This document shows positions 1 to 5,442 of a stretch of 8,675 nt of DNA, piece by piece. The stretch is taken from assembly GCA_003343805.1 (NCBI GenBank), contig QAKM01000009.1, positions 1 to 8,675 on the forward strand. The letters run 5' to 3'. A program made the position numbers and the translations under genes. The DNA is from Bacillota bacterium (GTDB lineage: Bacteria; Bacillota; Clostridia; Christensenellales; Borkfalkiaceae). Each line of letters opens with the position of its first letter. The first letter of the stretch is position 1. Under the pieces are notes generated by a model. That model did not search any database and had not been told where the DNA came from. It saw nothing but the letters and a program-made list of their open reading frames with translations.

Positions 1-50
1 CATCCTTGGTAAGGATGAGGTCCCCAGTTCGAATCTGGGTAGCAGCTCCA
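1..50 (+). tRNA. tRNA-Thr (anticodon GGT), 3' part, cut by window edge
   Basis: The window opens in the anticodon stem. CATCC (1-5) pairs perfectly with GGATG (13-17) around the seven-base loop TTGGTAA, giving anticodon GGT at 8-10. A variable region AGGTC (18-22) follows, then a T arm with CCCAG/CTGGG around TTCGAAT (23-39), the acceptor 3' strand TAGCAGC (40-46), discriminator T and an encoded CCA (48-50). The 5' half lies outside the window. This copy stays attached to the upstream half and is the functional tRNA gene. The part from base 6 is duplicated at the far end of the element. Confidence 0.93.
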
Positions 51-51
51 A
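6..51 (+). repeat. attL core, 46-bp direct repeat
   Basis: These bases are identical to 8615-8660. Identity begins at the first base of the anticodon loop (base 5 is C here and A at 8614) and ends one base after the CCA (52 is C, 8661 is A). Starting at the anticodon loop fits tyrosine integrases that use the anticodon stem as inverted core-binding sites and cross over within the loop. Confidence 0.95.
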
Positions 52-56
52 CTTTT

Positions 57-98
57 AAGCACTCAAACTAAACGGTTTGGGTGCTTTTCTTTTATTTT
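57..98 (+). terminator. Intrinsic terminator for tRNA-Thr
   Basis: AAGCACTCAAAC (57-68) pairs with GTTTGGGTGCTT (75-86), with one T-G wobble and a six-base loop. It is followed by a T-rich tract TTCTTTTATTTT (87-98). It lies 6 nt beyond attL, so it belongs to the element: the insertion supplies a new terminator for the interrupted tRNA transcript. Confidence 0.85.
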
Positions 99-150
99 GA
101 AAACTTTTTTGTGGCATTCTGATTTTTGCCGAAAACGGGACAATAGGGAA

Positions 151-180
151 AACCCATACAAAAACCCATACGACCCATAA
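151..180 (+). other. Left integrase arm-type binding sites
   Basis: AACCCATAC occurs at 151-159 and 163-171, and a degenerate copy GACCCATAA follows at 172-180. The same nonamer occurs twice near the opposite end (8454-8473). Short tandem repeats about 100 bp inside each att core match the arm-type sites bound by the N-terminal domain of lambda/Tn916-type integrases. Binding is inferred from position and repetition. Confidence 0.72.
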
Positions 181-185
181 ATTTT

Positions 186-218
186 GCCGGACAGGTCTAT
201 CCCTGCCCGGCTTTTTTT
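186..218 (+). terminator. Rightward terminator overlapping the 3' end of the integrase gene
   Basis: GCCGGACAGG (186-195) pairs with CCTGCCCGGC (202-211) with one mismatch, around a six-base loop. Seven T residues follow at 212-218. The T-run lies on the + strand, so it stops transcription entering from the tRNA side and protects the integrase from antisense transcription. On the - strand the hairpin is followed only by AAAATTT, so it is at best a weak terminator for int. Confidence 0.7.
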
Positions 219-1393
219 ATTGCCTCCTGGACGATTTGTGAGGCACGGCGGCGGCTCTCATTATCGGCGTGGGTGTACATTCTCAACGTGACGCCCTTGT
301 CACTGTGCCCCAGGACCTCGCTCACAGAGGCCACGTCCGCCCCGGCGGTGATCGCAAGGGAGGCGAAGGTGTGGCGGAGCTTGTGGGGGTGGAATCTCTG
401 GATGTTGTTCCGCTTTGCGAATTGCCGGAAATAATGGGTTGGACTGGTTGGGTGCATTGGCTCTGGACTCCCGTCTTGGGTGAAAACAAAGGGACTGACG
501 GCCTTCTCCGCCTGTTGGCTTCGGAGCTGGCGGAGTAGGTTCAGGGTTTCGTCTCCCAGGTACACAGTGCGGCTCCGGCCATTCTTGGGCTTGTCCAGAT
601 AAACACCCTTTGAAGGGGTGTAGCACAAGTTCTGGCGGATCAGGGCGGTTCCTGCCTTCATGTCAATGTCTTTCCATTGCAGGGCGCAGGCTTCGCCGCG
701 CCTGATGCCAGTATCAACCAGCAGGCGAACGAAACACCGCCACTTTAACGGCTCACCATCCAGGGCGGCAAGAATAGCTTGCATTTCCTGGGAGGTGTAT
801 GCCTCGGCTTCTGTCGGTTTGGTTTCGTCTTTCCTGGGCTTTGGCCGCTGCACCTTGTCCATCGGGCTGCGGTCTATCATGTCAGAGAGATAGGCCATTT
901 TGAATAGACTGTTCAGGATCGTGTATACCTTGACCACTGTAGAGTTTGCTTTTTTCTGCTTCTGCATATCCACCAGCAGGGCGGTGAGCTGGGCGCTGGT
1001 GATCTCCGGGAGTTTCGTGTCTCCCAGTGCTGGAAGTATCCATTTATCCAAGTTCCCCTGGTAGCTGCTTCTGGTCGTTTCCGTGCTTGTGACCGTGATA
1101 GTGGGCATAAAGACCCGCTCCGCGTATTGGCGCAAGGTTAGAATTTTGGCGGCTTCTGCGGCTTCCTGGGCCTCTTGCTGGCGCTTCTCTGCCCGGCTGA
1201 TAACCTCACCGGCTTGGGCCTCACGCTCAAACTCTGCGGCCACTTTGGAAAGCTCCCGGTCGATAGCCTTTTGGCTCCAGCCCTCTGGAGGATACCAGCG
1301 CCGGGTGAGATAGGTTTTATCACGACCACGGCTGACGCGGATTTCATAGAAGATCGCCCCGGCCTTAGTCGTCTTTTTTCTGGTTGAGGGCAT
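197..1393 (-). CDS. int: Site-specific tyrosine recombinase (integrase)
   Basis: This enzyme inserts and excises the element by recombining attP with the tRNA-Thr attB. The 398-aa protein has a basic N-terminus (about 1-45, AP2-like arm-binding region), a charged coiled-coil segment (about 50-85), a SAM-like core-binding domain (about 86-185) and a C-terminal catalytic domain. Catalytic residues are visible: Arg231 in TGIRRGE, Lys270 in KPKNG, His337 and Arg340 in HPHKLRHT, His363 in LGHS and nucleophile Tyr373 in RMYTH. Length and layout match Tn916/phage-type integrases of Bacillota. ATG 1393 is preceded at 7 nt by AAAGGAGGGG, so it is preferred over the in-frame ATG at 1420. The start lies inside the repressor gene (29-bp overlap), which implies one leftward transcript and translational coupling. 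The gene ends beside its own arm sites, as is usual. Confidence 0.96.
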   Translation of the reverse strand: MPSTRKKTTKAGAIFYEIRVSRGRDKTYLTRRWYPPEGWSQKAIDRELSKVAAEFEREAQAGEVISRAEKRQQEAQEAAEAAKILTLRQYAERVFMPTITVTSTETTRSSYQGNLDKWILPALGDTKLPEITSAQLTALLVDMQKQKKANSTVVKVYTILNSLFKMAYLSDMIDRSPMDKVQRPKPRKDETKPTEAEAYTSQEMQAILAALDGEPLKWRCFVRLLVDTGIRRGEACALQWKDIDMKAGTALIRQNLCYTPSKGVYLDKPKNGRSRTVYLGDETLNLLRQLRSQQAEKAVSPFVFTQDGSPEPMHPTSPTHYFRQFAKRNNIQRFHPHKLRHTFASLAITAGADVASVSEVLGHSDKGVTLRMYTHADNESRRRASQIVQEAIKKAGQG

Positions 1394-1976
1394 TGTTCTT
1401 CCCCTCCTTTGCCCGTGCAATTATTTCTTTTGTAGAAAAGTCTGGTGGTTCAATCCAGTCGTTTAAAACGTCAAATAGGGCCTCTGATAGTAAAAACCGC
1501 TTTATTCTGACGTTTTTTCTTTCCTCATAAATGCCTGACAAAGTGTTTCCCCATTTGTGGGCACGATCCACAGCTCCAATATAATCAGAGATAGCAAAGG
1601 CAAAAGAGCTAAACTGAGGAGACTTCGCAAGCATACTTAGGTACATTCCAGAAACTCCCGCATGATCTCTTTTATCTTCTGCGAGTTGTTGGGCGGCTTC
1701 GTCTGCAATGCCCATATCAGCCGCGGTGAGTTCCCCCGTGCTTCGCTGTTCGTAGTTAGAAAGTCCTACCAGATAGTCGGAGGATACGCCAAAAAACTTT
1801 GCGATAGAAACCAGCTTGTCGACATTTGGCTGTGCTGTACCGTCTGCATATTGAGATACAGCTTGTCTTGAGATGCCGAGCTCCTTTGATACTGCTGTAA
1901 TAGTAGTACCTCGATCGTCTATTAGTTTTCGGAGCCTAGTGGGGAAAGCGTCGTTATATTTTTCTTGCACTCCCAT
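1365..1976 (-). CDS. XRE/Cro-CI family transcriptional repressor
   Basis: This 203-aa protein is probably the master repressor that keeps the element quiescent. An HTH_XRE domain covers about residues 11-70, with helix-turn-helix residues TAVSKELGISRQAVSQYADG at 27-46 and the typical ending FFGVSSDYLVGL. The C-terminal ~120 residues contain no recognisable peptidase Ser-Lys dyad, so induction by LexA-like self-cleavage is not supported; release by a partner protein, as for Stl of SaPIs, is possible. ATG 1976 follows AGGTGGTG at a suitable distance, whereas the GTG at 1988 overlaps that site and has none of its own. The gene is transcribed from a TTGACA/TAGTAT promoter whose surroundings carry repeated TTCTTGC boxes, one of them also within its first codons (1962-1968), which suggests autoregulation. 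It is coupled to int downstream. Confidence 0.92.
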   Translation of the reverse strand: MGVQEKYNDAFPTRLRKLIDDRGTTITAVSKELGISRQAVSQYADGTAQPNVDKLVSIAKFFGVSSDYLVGLSNYEQRSTGELTAADMGIADEAAQQLAEDKRDHAGVSGMYLSMLAKSPQFSSFAFAISDYIGAVDRAHKWGNTLSGIYEERKNVRIKRFLLSEALFDVLNDWIEPPDFSTKEIIARAKEGKNNALNQKKDD

Positions 1977-2003
1977 AGATAACACCACCTGGAATGTAAT
2001 GTA

Positions 2004-2031
2004 TTCTTGCGATTGAAATTTGTCGCAAGAA
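2004..2031. promoter_or_regulatory. Operator 1 (perfect inverted repeat)
   Basis: TTCTTGCGA (2004-2012) and TCGCAAGAA (2023-2031) form a perfect 9-bp inverted repeat around a 10-bp AT-rich spacer. It lies in the leader of the repressor gene and shares its heptamer with operator 2. It is the likely binding site of the XRE protein. Confidence 0.75.
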
Positions 2032-2035
2032 AATA

Positions 2036-2064
2036 TTGCATTTACGTTTTTCTTGCTTTATAAT
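2036..2064 (+). promoter_or_regulatory. Rightward early promoter for the xis-rep operon
   Basis: TTGCAT (2036-2041), 17-bp spacer, then a perfect TATAAT (2059-2064), predicting a start near 2071. It is about 55 nt upstream of the first rightward gene and is overlapped by operator 2. The -35 is weak, which fits a promoter under active control. Confidence 0.75.
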
Positions 2065-2078
2065 AATACTAGCAAGGA
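2050..2078. promoter_or_regulatory. Operator 2 (imperfect inverted repeat over both -10 boxes)
   Basis: TTCTTGC (2050-2056) faces GCAAGGA (2072-2078), one mismatch from the complement of the same heptamer. The overall span is 29 bp, against 28 bp in operator 1. It covers the -10 boxes of both opposing promoters, so occupancy should affect both directions. A further half-site-like TCAAGAA is at 2091-2097. Confidence 0.7.
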
Positions 2079-2094
2079 AACCTGCAACTGTCAA
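2066..2094 (-). promoter_or_regulatory. Leftward promoter for the repressor-integrase operon
   Basis: Read on the - strand, a consensus TTGACA (complement of 2089-2094) is followed after 17 bp by TAGTAT (complement of 2066-2071). The predicted start near 2059 leaves a leader of about 80 nt before ATG 1976. Its -10 is one base away from the -10 of the opposing rightward promoter, so the two cannot be occupied together. Confidence 0.75.
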
Positions 2095-2125
2095 GAAAGA
2101 ATAAGGTAAGGGAGGCGACAAAAAA

Positions 2126-2302
2126 TTGAACGAACAGGCGAGAGCGGCCCAGCGGGCGTATATGCGCGAGTGGCGGCGGAAGAACAAGGACAAGGTGAGC
2201 GCAAGCAACCGCCGGTACTGGGAGAAGCGAGCAGAGAGAATGGCTGCAAAGAAAGGAGAGAGCCACAATGACACCATTTCAGAAAATTGCAGAGGCCAGT
2301 AA
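2126..2302 (+). CDS. Small basic phage-type protein of unknown function, UUG start
   Basis: This is the first gene of the rightward operon (58 aa). TTG 2126 follows GGGAGGCGACAAAAA, a clear Shine-Dalgarno site. No ATG has comparable context: the internal ATG at 2162 lacks one. The protein is rich in Arg and Lys and in aromatic residues (AYMREWRRKN, RRYWEKRAERM at about 11-40) and is predicted to be mostly helical, so nucleic acid binding is plausible. Proteins with such AYMREWRRKN-type starts occur next to xis genes in Bacillota integrative elements, as far as I recall; no function is known to me. It overlaps the next gene by 35 bp in another frame, indicating coupled translation. Confidence 0.72.
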   Translation: MNEQARAAQRAYMREWRRKNKDKVSASNRRYWEKRAERMAAKKGESHNDTISENCRGQ

Positions 2303-2432
2303 GACCACCGGCCTGTCGCAGTATTTTTTGCGGCAGGGATGTCGGGATGGGAGCATTCCGCACATTCGATCCGGCCGCACCTTTTTAATCAACGTCCCGG
2401 CCCTGCTGAAAAAACTGGGGGCGGATCAATGA
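2268..2432 (+). CDS. xis: Excisionase/AlpA-like helix-turn-helix protein
   Basis: A 54-aa winged-HTH protein of the excisionase/HTH_17 (MerR-like) type. The pattern is typical of the family: an N-terminal helix, LSQYFLRQGCRDGSIPHIRSG in the turn-wing region at about 16-36, then RTFLINVPALLKKLG. These proteins bend att-site DNA to steer the integrase toward excision and in satellites may also act as AlpA-type activators. ATG 2268 is preceded by AAAGGAGAG at a suitable distance. The gene begins inside the preceding gene and its stop overlaps the next ATG (ATGA). Position just right of the repressor switch is where Xis is expected in phage-like elements. The specific role in excision is inferred, as such proteins can also be plain regulators. 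Confidence 0.82.
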   Translation: MTPFQKIAEASKTTGLSQYFLRQGCRDGSIPHIRSGRTFLINVPALLKKLGADQ

Positions 2433-2563
2433 GAGGACATAAGAAAACCCGCCCAACCGGTGGCACGGTGGAGCGGGAGATATTGGAAATCACGAGGCGG
2501 CGACTTCCATTAGCTTGTATTTTTACTATACCACAGGCCGCCTCAAATTGCAAGCAGAAATGA
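2429..2563 (+). CDS. Small hypothetical ORF (44 aa) coupled to xis
   Basis: ATG 2429 overlaps the xis stop as ATGA, and the frame stays open for 44 codons to TGA 2561-2563, just before the Shine-Dalgarno site of the replication gene. Its first half is basic (RGHKKTRP), followed by VEREILEITRRR and a short hydrophobic stretch PLACIFTIPQAA. It has no strong binding site of its own, so translation would depend on coupling. Its second half coincides with a GC-rich inverted repeat with an AT-rich loop, so this stretch may instead be a structured RNA spacer. I do not recognise the product. Confidence 0.4.
   Translation: MRGHKKTRPTGGTVEREILEITRRRLPLACIFTIPQAASNCKQK
2494..2544 (+). repeat. Inverted repeat GAGGCGGC/GCCGCCTC with AT-rich 35-nt loop
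   Basis: GAGGCGGC (2494-2501) and GCCGCCTC (2537-2544) are perfectly complementary. The loop (2502-2536) is markedly AT-rich compared with the surrounding GC-rich DNA. No T-run follows on either strand, so it is not an intrinsic terminator. It sits about 30 bp upstream of the replication gene start. It could be a leader hairpin, a protein-binding site or part of a replication origin. Confidence 0.6.
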
Positions 2564-2574
2564 GGTGACAAAAA

Positions 2575-4221
2575 TTGGAAGACTCGCTTGACTTTTTGTT
2601 GAGAAATGGAATGCCTCTTGAGGAAGTACACCGGCTCATGGATCATGATGGTCTCACCTTAGACCAGATCGCCGAGGGCGCACGGCGTGTCCTGGAGCGC
2701 GGCGAAGGTCTGACAGGGAGCACTTCTTTACCTTTTTCCCCTTTTTTCCTCCAGTGGGAAGATCCAATTCCGTTTGATGAGGTAGAGACGCCGCCCTTCC
2801 CTGTTGACTGCCTTCCGGCTCCAGCAGCGGCATTTGTGGACGAACTTTCAGAGAGTACGCAGACCCCGCCGGAAATGTCAGCTGCAATGGTACTGGGTGT
2901 TCTGGCTATTGCCTTTCAAGGGAGATATACCGTCAGAGTAACACCAGACTGGTCGGAAACGCTCTCCTTGTATTTGGTTTCTGTGGCGGCTCCTGGGGAA
3001 CGGAAAAGTGCGGTTGTATCAGCCGTTACGAAGCCGGTATTTGCCTGGGAGGCAAAACAAAGAGATGTTGAAGCCGTGGAGATCATGCAGAACAAAGCAG
3101 AACGGGACTTGCTGGAGAAGCGGCTCGAGGTAGTCAAGAAGGTAGCGGCCAGCGCCAAGAGCCGGGAACAAATGGAAGACGCTCGTGCCGATATGCTGGA
3201 GTTGTCCGCGCAACTGGCAGAATTCAAAGACCTTCACGCCACCCGGCTTATTGTTGACGACACAACGCCCGAGAAGTTGGTGGACCTGATGAACGAGCAG
3301 GGCGGAAAGATCGCAATTATCAGCAGTGAGGGCGGCGTATTTGATGCGATGACGGGCCGGTACGACAGGGCAAACAATTTTGATGTGTACCTAAAGGCGC
3401 ACTGTGGGGACTTTATCTCCATTGACCGGATCGGGCGCAAATCAAACCATGTTGAGTCACCACGTTTAACAATGGCTTTAGCGGTGCAGCCCGACGTGAT
3501 TCAAGGGTTGATGGGAAATGCAACTTTGCGAGGCCGTGGCCTTTGCGGTCGCTTTCTCTATGCGGTTTGCCGCTCAAAAGTAGGCCGTCGAAAAGTTTCT
3601 CCTCCGCCCATGACCGCTGATACAAAAAGAAAGTATTCTGATTTTGTGATTTCGGTTTTGTCGGGGCAGGGCCACGGTGAGGTGATCCTTTCAAATGAGG
3701 CAAACCGTCTTAGAGAGGAGTATCAAAGCTGTATTGAGGTCCGCCTTGGGAGCGAGTGGGAAAACATGAGGGACTGGGGGAACAAGCTCACCGGCGCAAT
3801 GGTCCGCATAGCCGCCCTTCTTCACCTGTCAAGTTTCCCGGACGATGAGCCAATAAATGCCGAGGTCATGACGGCAGCAATTAAGATCGCGGAATTTTTC
3901 GGTGTGCACGCTCGGGCCGCTTATCAAGTTATGGGGGCGAATGCGGAATTGGACAGCGCAAAATATATCTGGGATCGGATTGACAACGCAGACAAGGCCG
4001 TGTACAGCAAAAGCGAGATCGTCAAACTGTGCAAGGGGCGCTTCAGGAAGGTGGACGACATGGGGCCCGCCCTCCAGATGCTGGTTGACATGGGATACCT
4101 GCGGGAGGCGGAGCAGGAGACCGGGGGCAGGCCCAAAACCATGTATATCGTTAATCCCCGAGGAAAAAAGGAAAAAAAGGGTGAAAAGCCAGGGCTTTCG
4201 ATTGGGGGGCTGTCAGCGTGA
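2575..4221 (+). CDS. DUF3987 (YfjI-like) replication ATPase/primase-associated protein
   Basis: The largest protein of the element (548 aa), probably acting in replication of the excised circle. Residues 1-45 form a small helical N-terminal region. The DUF3987 core follows, with a P-loop-like APGERKSA (139-146), a long charged coiled-coil insert (about 155-220), RLIVDDTTPEKL (224-235), a Walker-B-like IAIISSEGG (247-255) and the conserved Arg-rich RGRGLCGRF (319-327). A C-terminal winged helix (about 475-528) and a Lys-rich tail end the protein. DUF3987 proteins occur in prophages, satellites and ICEs as the helicase-like part of primase-helicases. No TOPRIM or AEP primase domain is present, so priming must come from elsewhere. 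TTG 2575 follows GAGGTGA by 7 nt; no nearer ATG is suitable. The stop overlaps the next start (GTGA), so the genes are coupled. Confidence 0.88.
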   Translation: MEDSLDFLLRNGMPLEEVHRLMDHDGLTLDQIAEGARRVLERGEGLTGSTSLPFSPFFLQWEDPIPFDEVETPPFPVDCLPAPAAAFVDELSESTQTPPEMSAAMVLGVLAIAFQGRYTVRVTPDWSETLSLYLVSVAAPGERKSAVVSAVTKPVFAWEAKQRDVEAVEIMQNKAERDLLEKRLEVVKKVAASAKSREQMEDARADMLELSAQLAEFKDLHATRLIVDDTTPEKLVDLMNEQGGKIAIISSEGGVFDAMTGRYDRANNFDVYLKAHCGDFISIDRIGRKSNHVESPRLTMALAVQPDVIQGLMGNATLRGRGLCGRFLYAVCRSKVGRRKVSPPPMTADTKRKYSDFVISVLSGQGHGEVILSNEANRLREEYQSCIEVRLGSEWENMRDWGNKLTGAMVRIAALLHLSSFPDDEPINAEVMTAAIKIAEFFGVHARAAYQVMGANAELDSAKYIWDRIDNADKAVYSKSEIVKLCKGRFRKVDDMGPALQMLVDMGYLREAEQETGGRPKTMYIVNPRGKKEKKGEKPGLSIGGLSA

Positions 4222-4427
4222 AGCGGTTAGATTTTTCCGAGCTGGAGTGGGTCAAAATCGACCCCTCCACGCTGGGCCCCATGTTTGTTACAGGCGTGGA
4301 GACTACAGGAGTCCCCGGACTGTGCAACGCTGTGGTGCTGCATACCGCAACCGCTGTTTTCTCCATCGAGGCGGGCAACCCAGGCCTGGAGGTCTACCGG
4401 GCGGAGAGGAAGGAGGTGAAACCTTGA
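4218..4427 (+). CDS. Small hypothetical protein, coupled to the replication gene
   Basis: A 69-aa acidic protein starting at GTG 4218, which overlaps the preceding stop as GTGA. Hydrophobic beta-like segments (GPMFVTGVETTG, NAVVLHTATAVFSIEAG) suggest a small compact fold; there is no signal peptide, membrane helix or recognised motif. The N-terminus (KRLDFSELEWVKID) resembles that of the next protein (RRVDFSRTG...IKVID), so the two may be distant relatives or share a partner. It ends in TTGA, overlapping the TTG start of the next gene. Function unknown; its strict coupling to the replication ATPase suggests a role in the same process. Confidence 0.68.
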   Translation: MKRLDFSELEWVKIDPSTLGPMFVTGVETTGVPGLCNAVVLHTATAVFSIEAGNPGLEVYRAERKEVKP

Positions 4428-4669
4428 TTAGAAGAGTCGATTTTTCAAGAACTGGTGACCCCATAAAGGTGATTGATACCACTATGGAGTATTTCAACTC
4501 CACGCCGATGGAGGCGGAAATGCAGGATTTAGCAGCTGATGTGTTGGCAACTATCAAGCTGGCCGACCCGATGCGGCCCAGTGGTATGGATGCGGTAAAA
4601 TTGGGTTGGATGTTGTCCGAACGGGCAAAAGGGAACCACCCCAAGAATGTATCACATGATACAATCTAA
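4424..4669 (+). CDS. Small hypothetical protein, UUG start
   Basis: An 81-aa protein with TTG start at 4424, preceded by AGGAGGTGAAACC, one of the best ribosome binding sites in the window. The frame is also open far upstream, but that part is a shadow of the replication gene. After the N-terminus come an acidic helical segment (EAEMQDLAADVLATIKLADP at about 34-53) and a Met- and Lys-containing helix (MDAVKLGWMLSERAKG). No motif is recognised. An internal ATG (about residue 21) is possible but lacks a Shine-Dalgarno site. The gene overlaps its predecessor by 4 bp and is followed by a long hairpin that leads into the sigma-like gene. Confidence 0.66.
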   Translation: MIRRVDFSRTGDPIKVIDTTMEYFNSTPMEAEMQDLAADVLATIKLADPMRPSGMDAVKLGWMLSERAKGNHPKNVSHDTI

Positions 4670-4675
4670 GAGCGG

Positions 4676-4720
4676 CCCCGTGGCGGAGTGTGGACTTGTC
4701 AACCACATTCTACCACGGGG
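4676..4720 (+). promoter_or_regulatory. Hairpin partly covering the sigma-gene ribosome binding site
   Basis: CCCCGTGG (4676-4683) pairs with CCACGGGG (4713-4720), and inside it GAGTGTGG (4686-4693) pairs with CCACATTC (4703-4710) with one G-U wobble. The loop is nine bases. The last GGGG of the stem is the start of GGGGAGGA, the Shine-Dalgarno site of the next gene. No T-run follows. It is likely a translational control element rather than a terminator. Confidence 0.68.
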
Positions 4721-4734
4721 AGGACGGCTTGACA

Positions 4735-5367
4735 ATGACCAACGAAGAACTAGCACAGCAAATCCAGCAGGGAGAGCGGGACCTGATTCTCCCGCTGTGG
4801 GAACAGGTACGACGGTTTGCCCGTGACCGGGCTTTTCGGTGGCACAGAGCCACGGGAGGCCGGGGCGGCGTCACTCTGGACGACCTGGAGCAAGAAGCCT
4901 TTATTGCCCTCCTGGAGGCGCTGGAGGGGTGGGACGAAAAGGCCGGGAAGTTCCTCACCTGGTATGATCTGCGGCTCAAATCGGCGTTTACAGCGGCCAC
5001 GGCACAGAGGACGCAAAGAGACCGGCTTGACCCACTTGAAAGCGCTTTATCATTGGATACGCCTCTTTTGGATGGTGAGGACGACCTCTTTACTTTGGCA
5101 GATGTGGTGGCCGACCCACGGGCAGAACAAGACATGGAGAACCTGGAGGAAATCGAGCGTCAAGAGAGTGTCCGGCGAGTGGTCAACAGTCTCCAGACCG
5201 AACAACGGCAGGTGATCCTGCTGCGATACTACCATGACATGACCCGAGAACAGACGGCCCAGCGGCTCCACCTGACCAAAGCTAGGGCGGCAACGATTGA
5301 GGCAAAGGCGCTCCGGCTCCTGCGGCACCCGGTCAATAGTCGTGTGTTGCTCCAGTATAGGCAATAA
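4735..5367 (+). CDS. Sigma-70 family-like transcription factor
   Basis: A 210-aa protein with the layout of a small sigma-70 family member. A region-2-like domain (about 15-95) has the typical LDDLEQEAFIALLEALEGWD and FLTWYDLRLKSAF segments. An acidic linker (about 100-140) follows, then a region-4 HTH (about 150-205) containing SLQTEQRQVILLRYYHDMTREQTAQRLHLTKARA spread over 152-185. It could direct RNA polymerase to element promoters or, as with ArpU/RinA-type regulators, to late promoters of a helper. ATG 4735 is chosen; TTG 4729 sits closer to GGGGAGGA (4717-4724) and is a real alternative, adding two residues. The site is partly buried in a hairpin. The gene ends just before a leftward terminator. 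Confidence 0.84.
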   Translation: MTNEELAQQIQQGERDLILPLWEQVRRFARDRAFRWHRATGGRGGVTLDDLEQEAFIALLEALEGWDEKAGKFLTWYDLRLKSAFTAATAQRTQRDRLDPLESALSLDTPLLDGEDDLFTLADVVADPRAEQDMENLEEIERQESVRRVVNSLQTEQRQVILLRYYHDMTREQTAQRLHLTKARAATIEAKALRLLRHPVNSRVLLQYRQ

Positions 5368-5410
5368 AAAGCCGCCCCCCAGCAGAAAGGACTGACGGCC
5401 GGGGGGCGGC
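5364..5410 (-). terminator. Strong leftward intrinsic terminator after the sigma-like gene
   Basis: GCCGCCCCCC (5371-5380) and GGGGGGCGGC (5401-5410) are perfectly complementary over 10 bp with a 20-nt loop. On the - strand the stem is followed by TTTTTATT (complement of 5363-5370), a proper terminator. On the + strand only AAAAGG follows, so rightward transcription may pass. It probably ends the short leftward RNA that starts near 5436. Confidence 0.72.
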
Positions 5411-5436
5411 AAAAGGCAGGAACAAACTTTGGAAGT
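5365..5436 (-). ncRNA. Predicted ~70-nt leftward antisense small RNA
   Basis: A consensus-like leftward promoter (TTGCAT, 17 bp, TATAAT) predicts a start near 5436, and a perfect 10-bp GC hairpin with a T-tail ends the transcript at about 5365. No ORF fits within. The RNA would be fully complementary to the intercistronic part of the rightward operon between the sigma-like gene and the next gene. That layout recalls antisense RNAs that control copy number or readthrough in plasmids. Existence and role are inferred from signals only. Confidence 0.5.
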
Positions 5437-5442
5437 AATTAT

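Noticed and set aside
3902..4423. Long open frame upstream of the 81-aa gene
   Set aside because: It is the +2 shadow of the replication gene. The strong ribosome binding site at 4411 marks TTG 4424 as the real start.
4676..4720. Hairpin before the sigma-like gene as a terminator
   Set aside because: No T-run follows on either strand, and it overlaps the ribosome binding site of the next gene.
4710..5135. 141-codon leftward frame opposite the sigma-like gene
   Set aside because: Ser- and Arg-rich composition typical of an antisense frame in GC-rich DNA, no ribosome binding site or promoter, and fully covered by a gene with clear family features.
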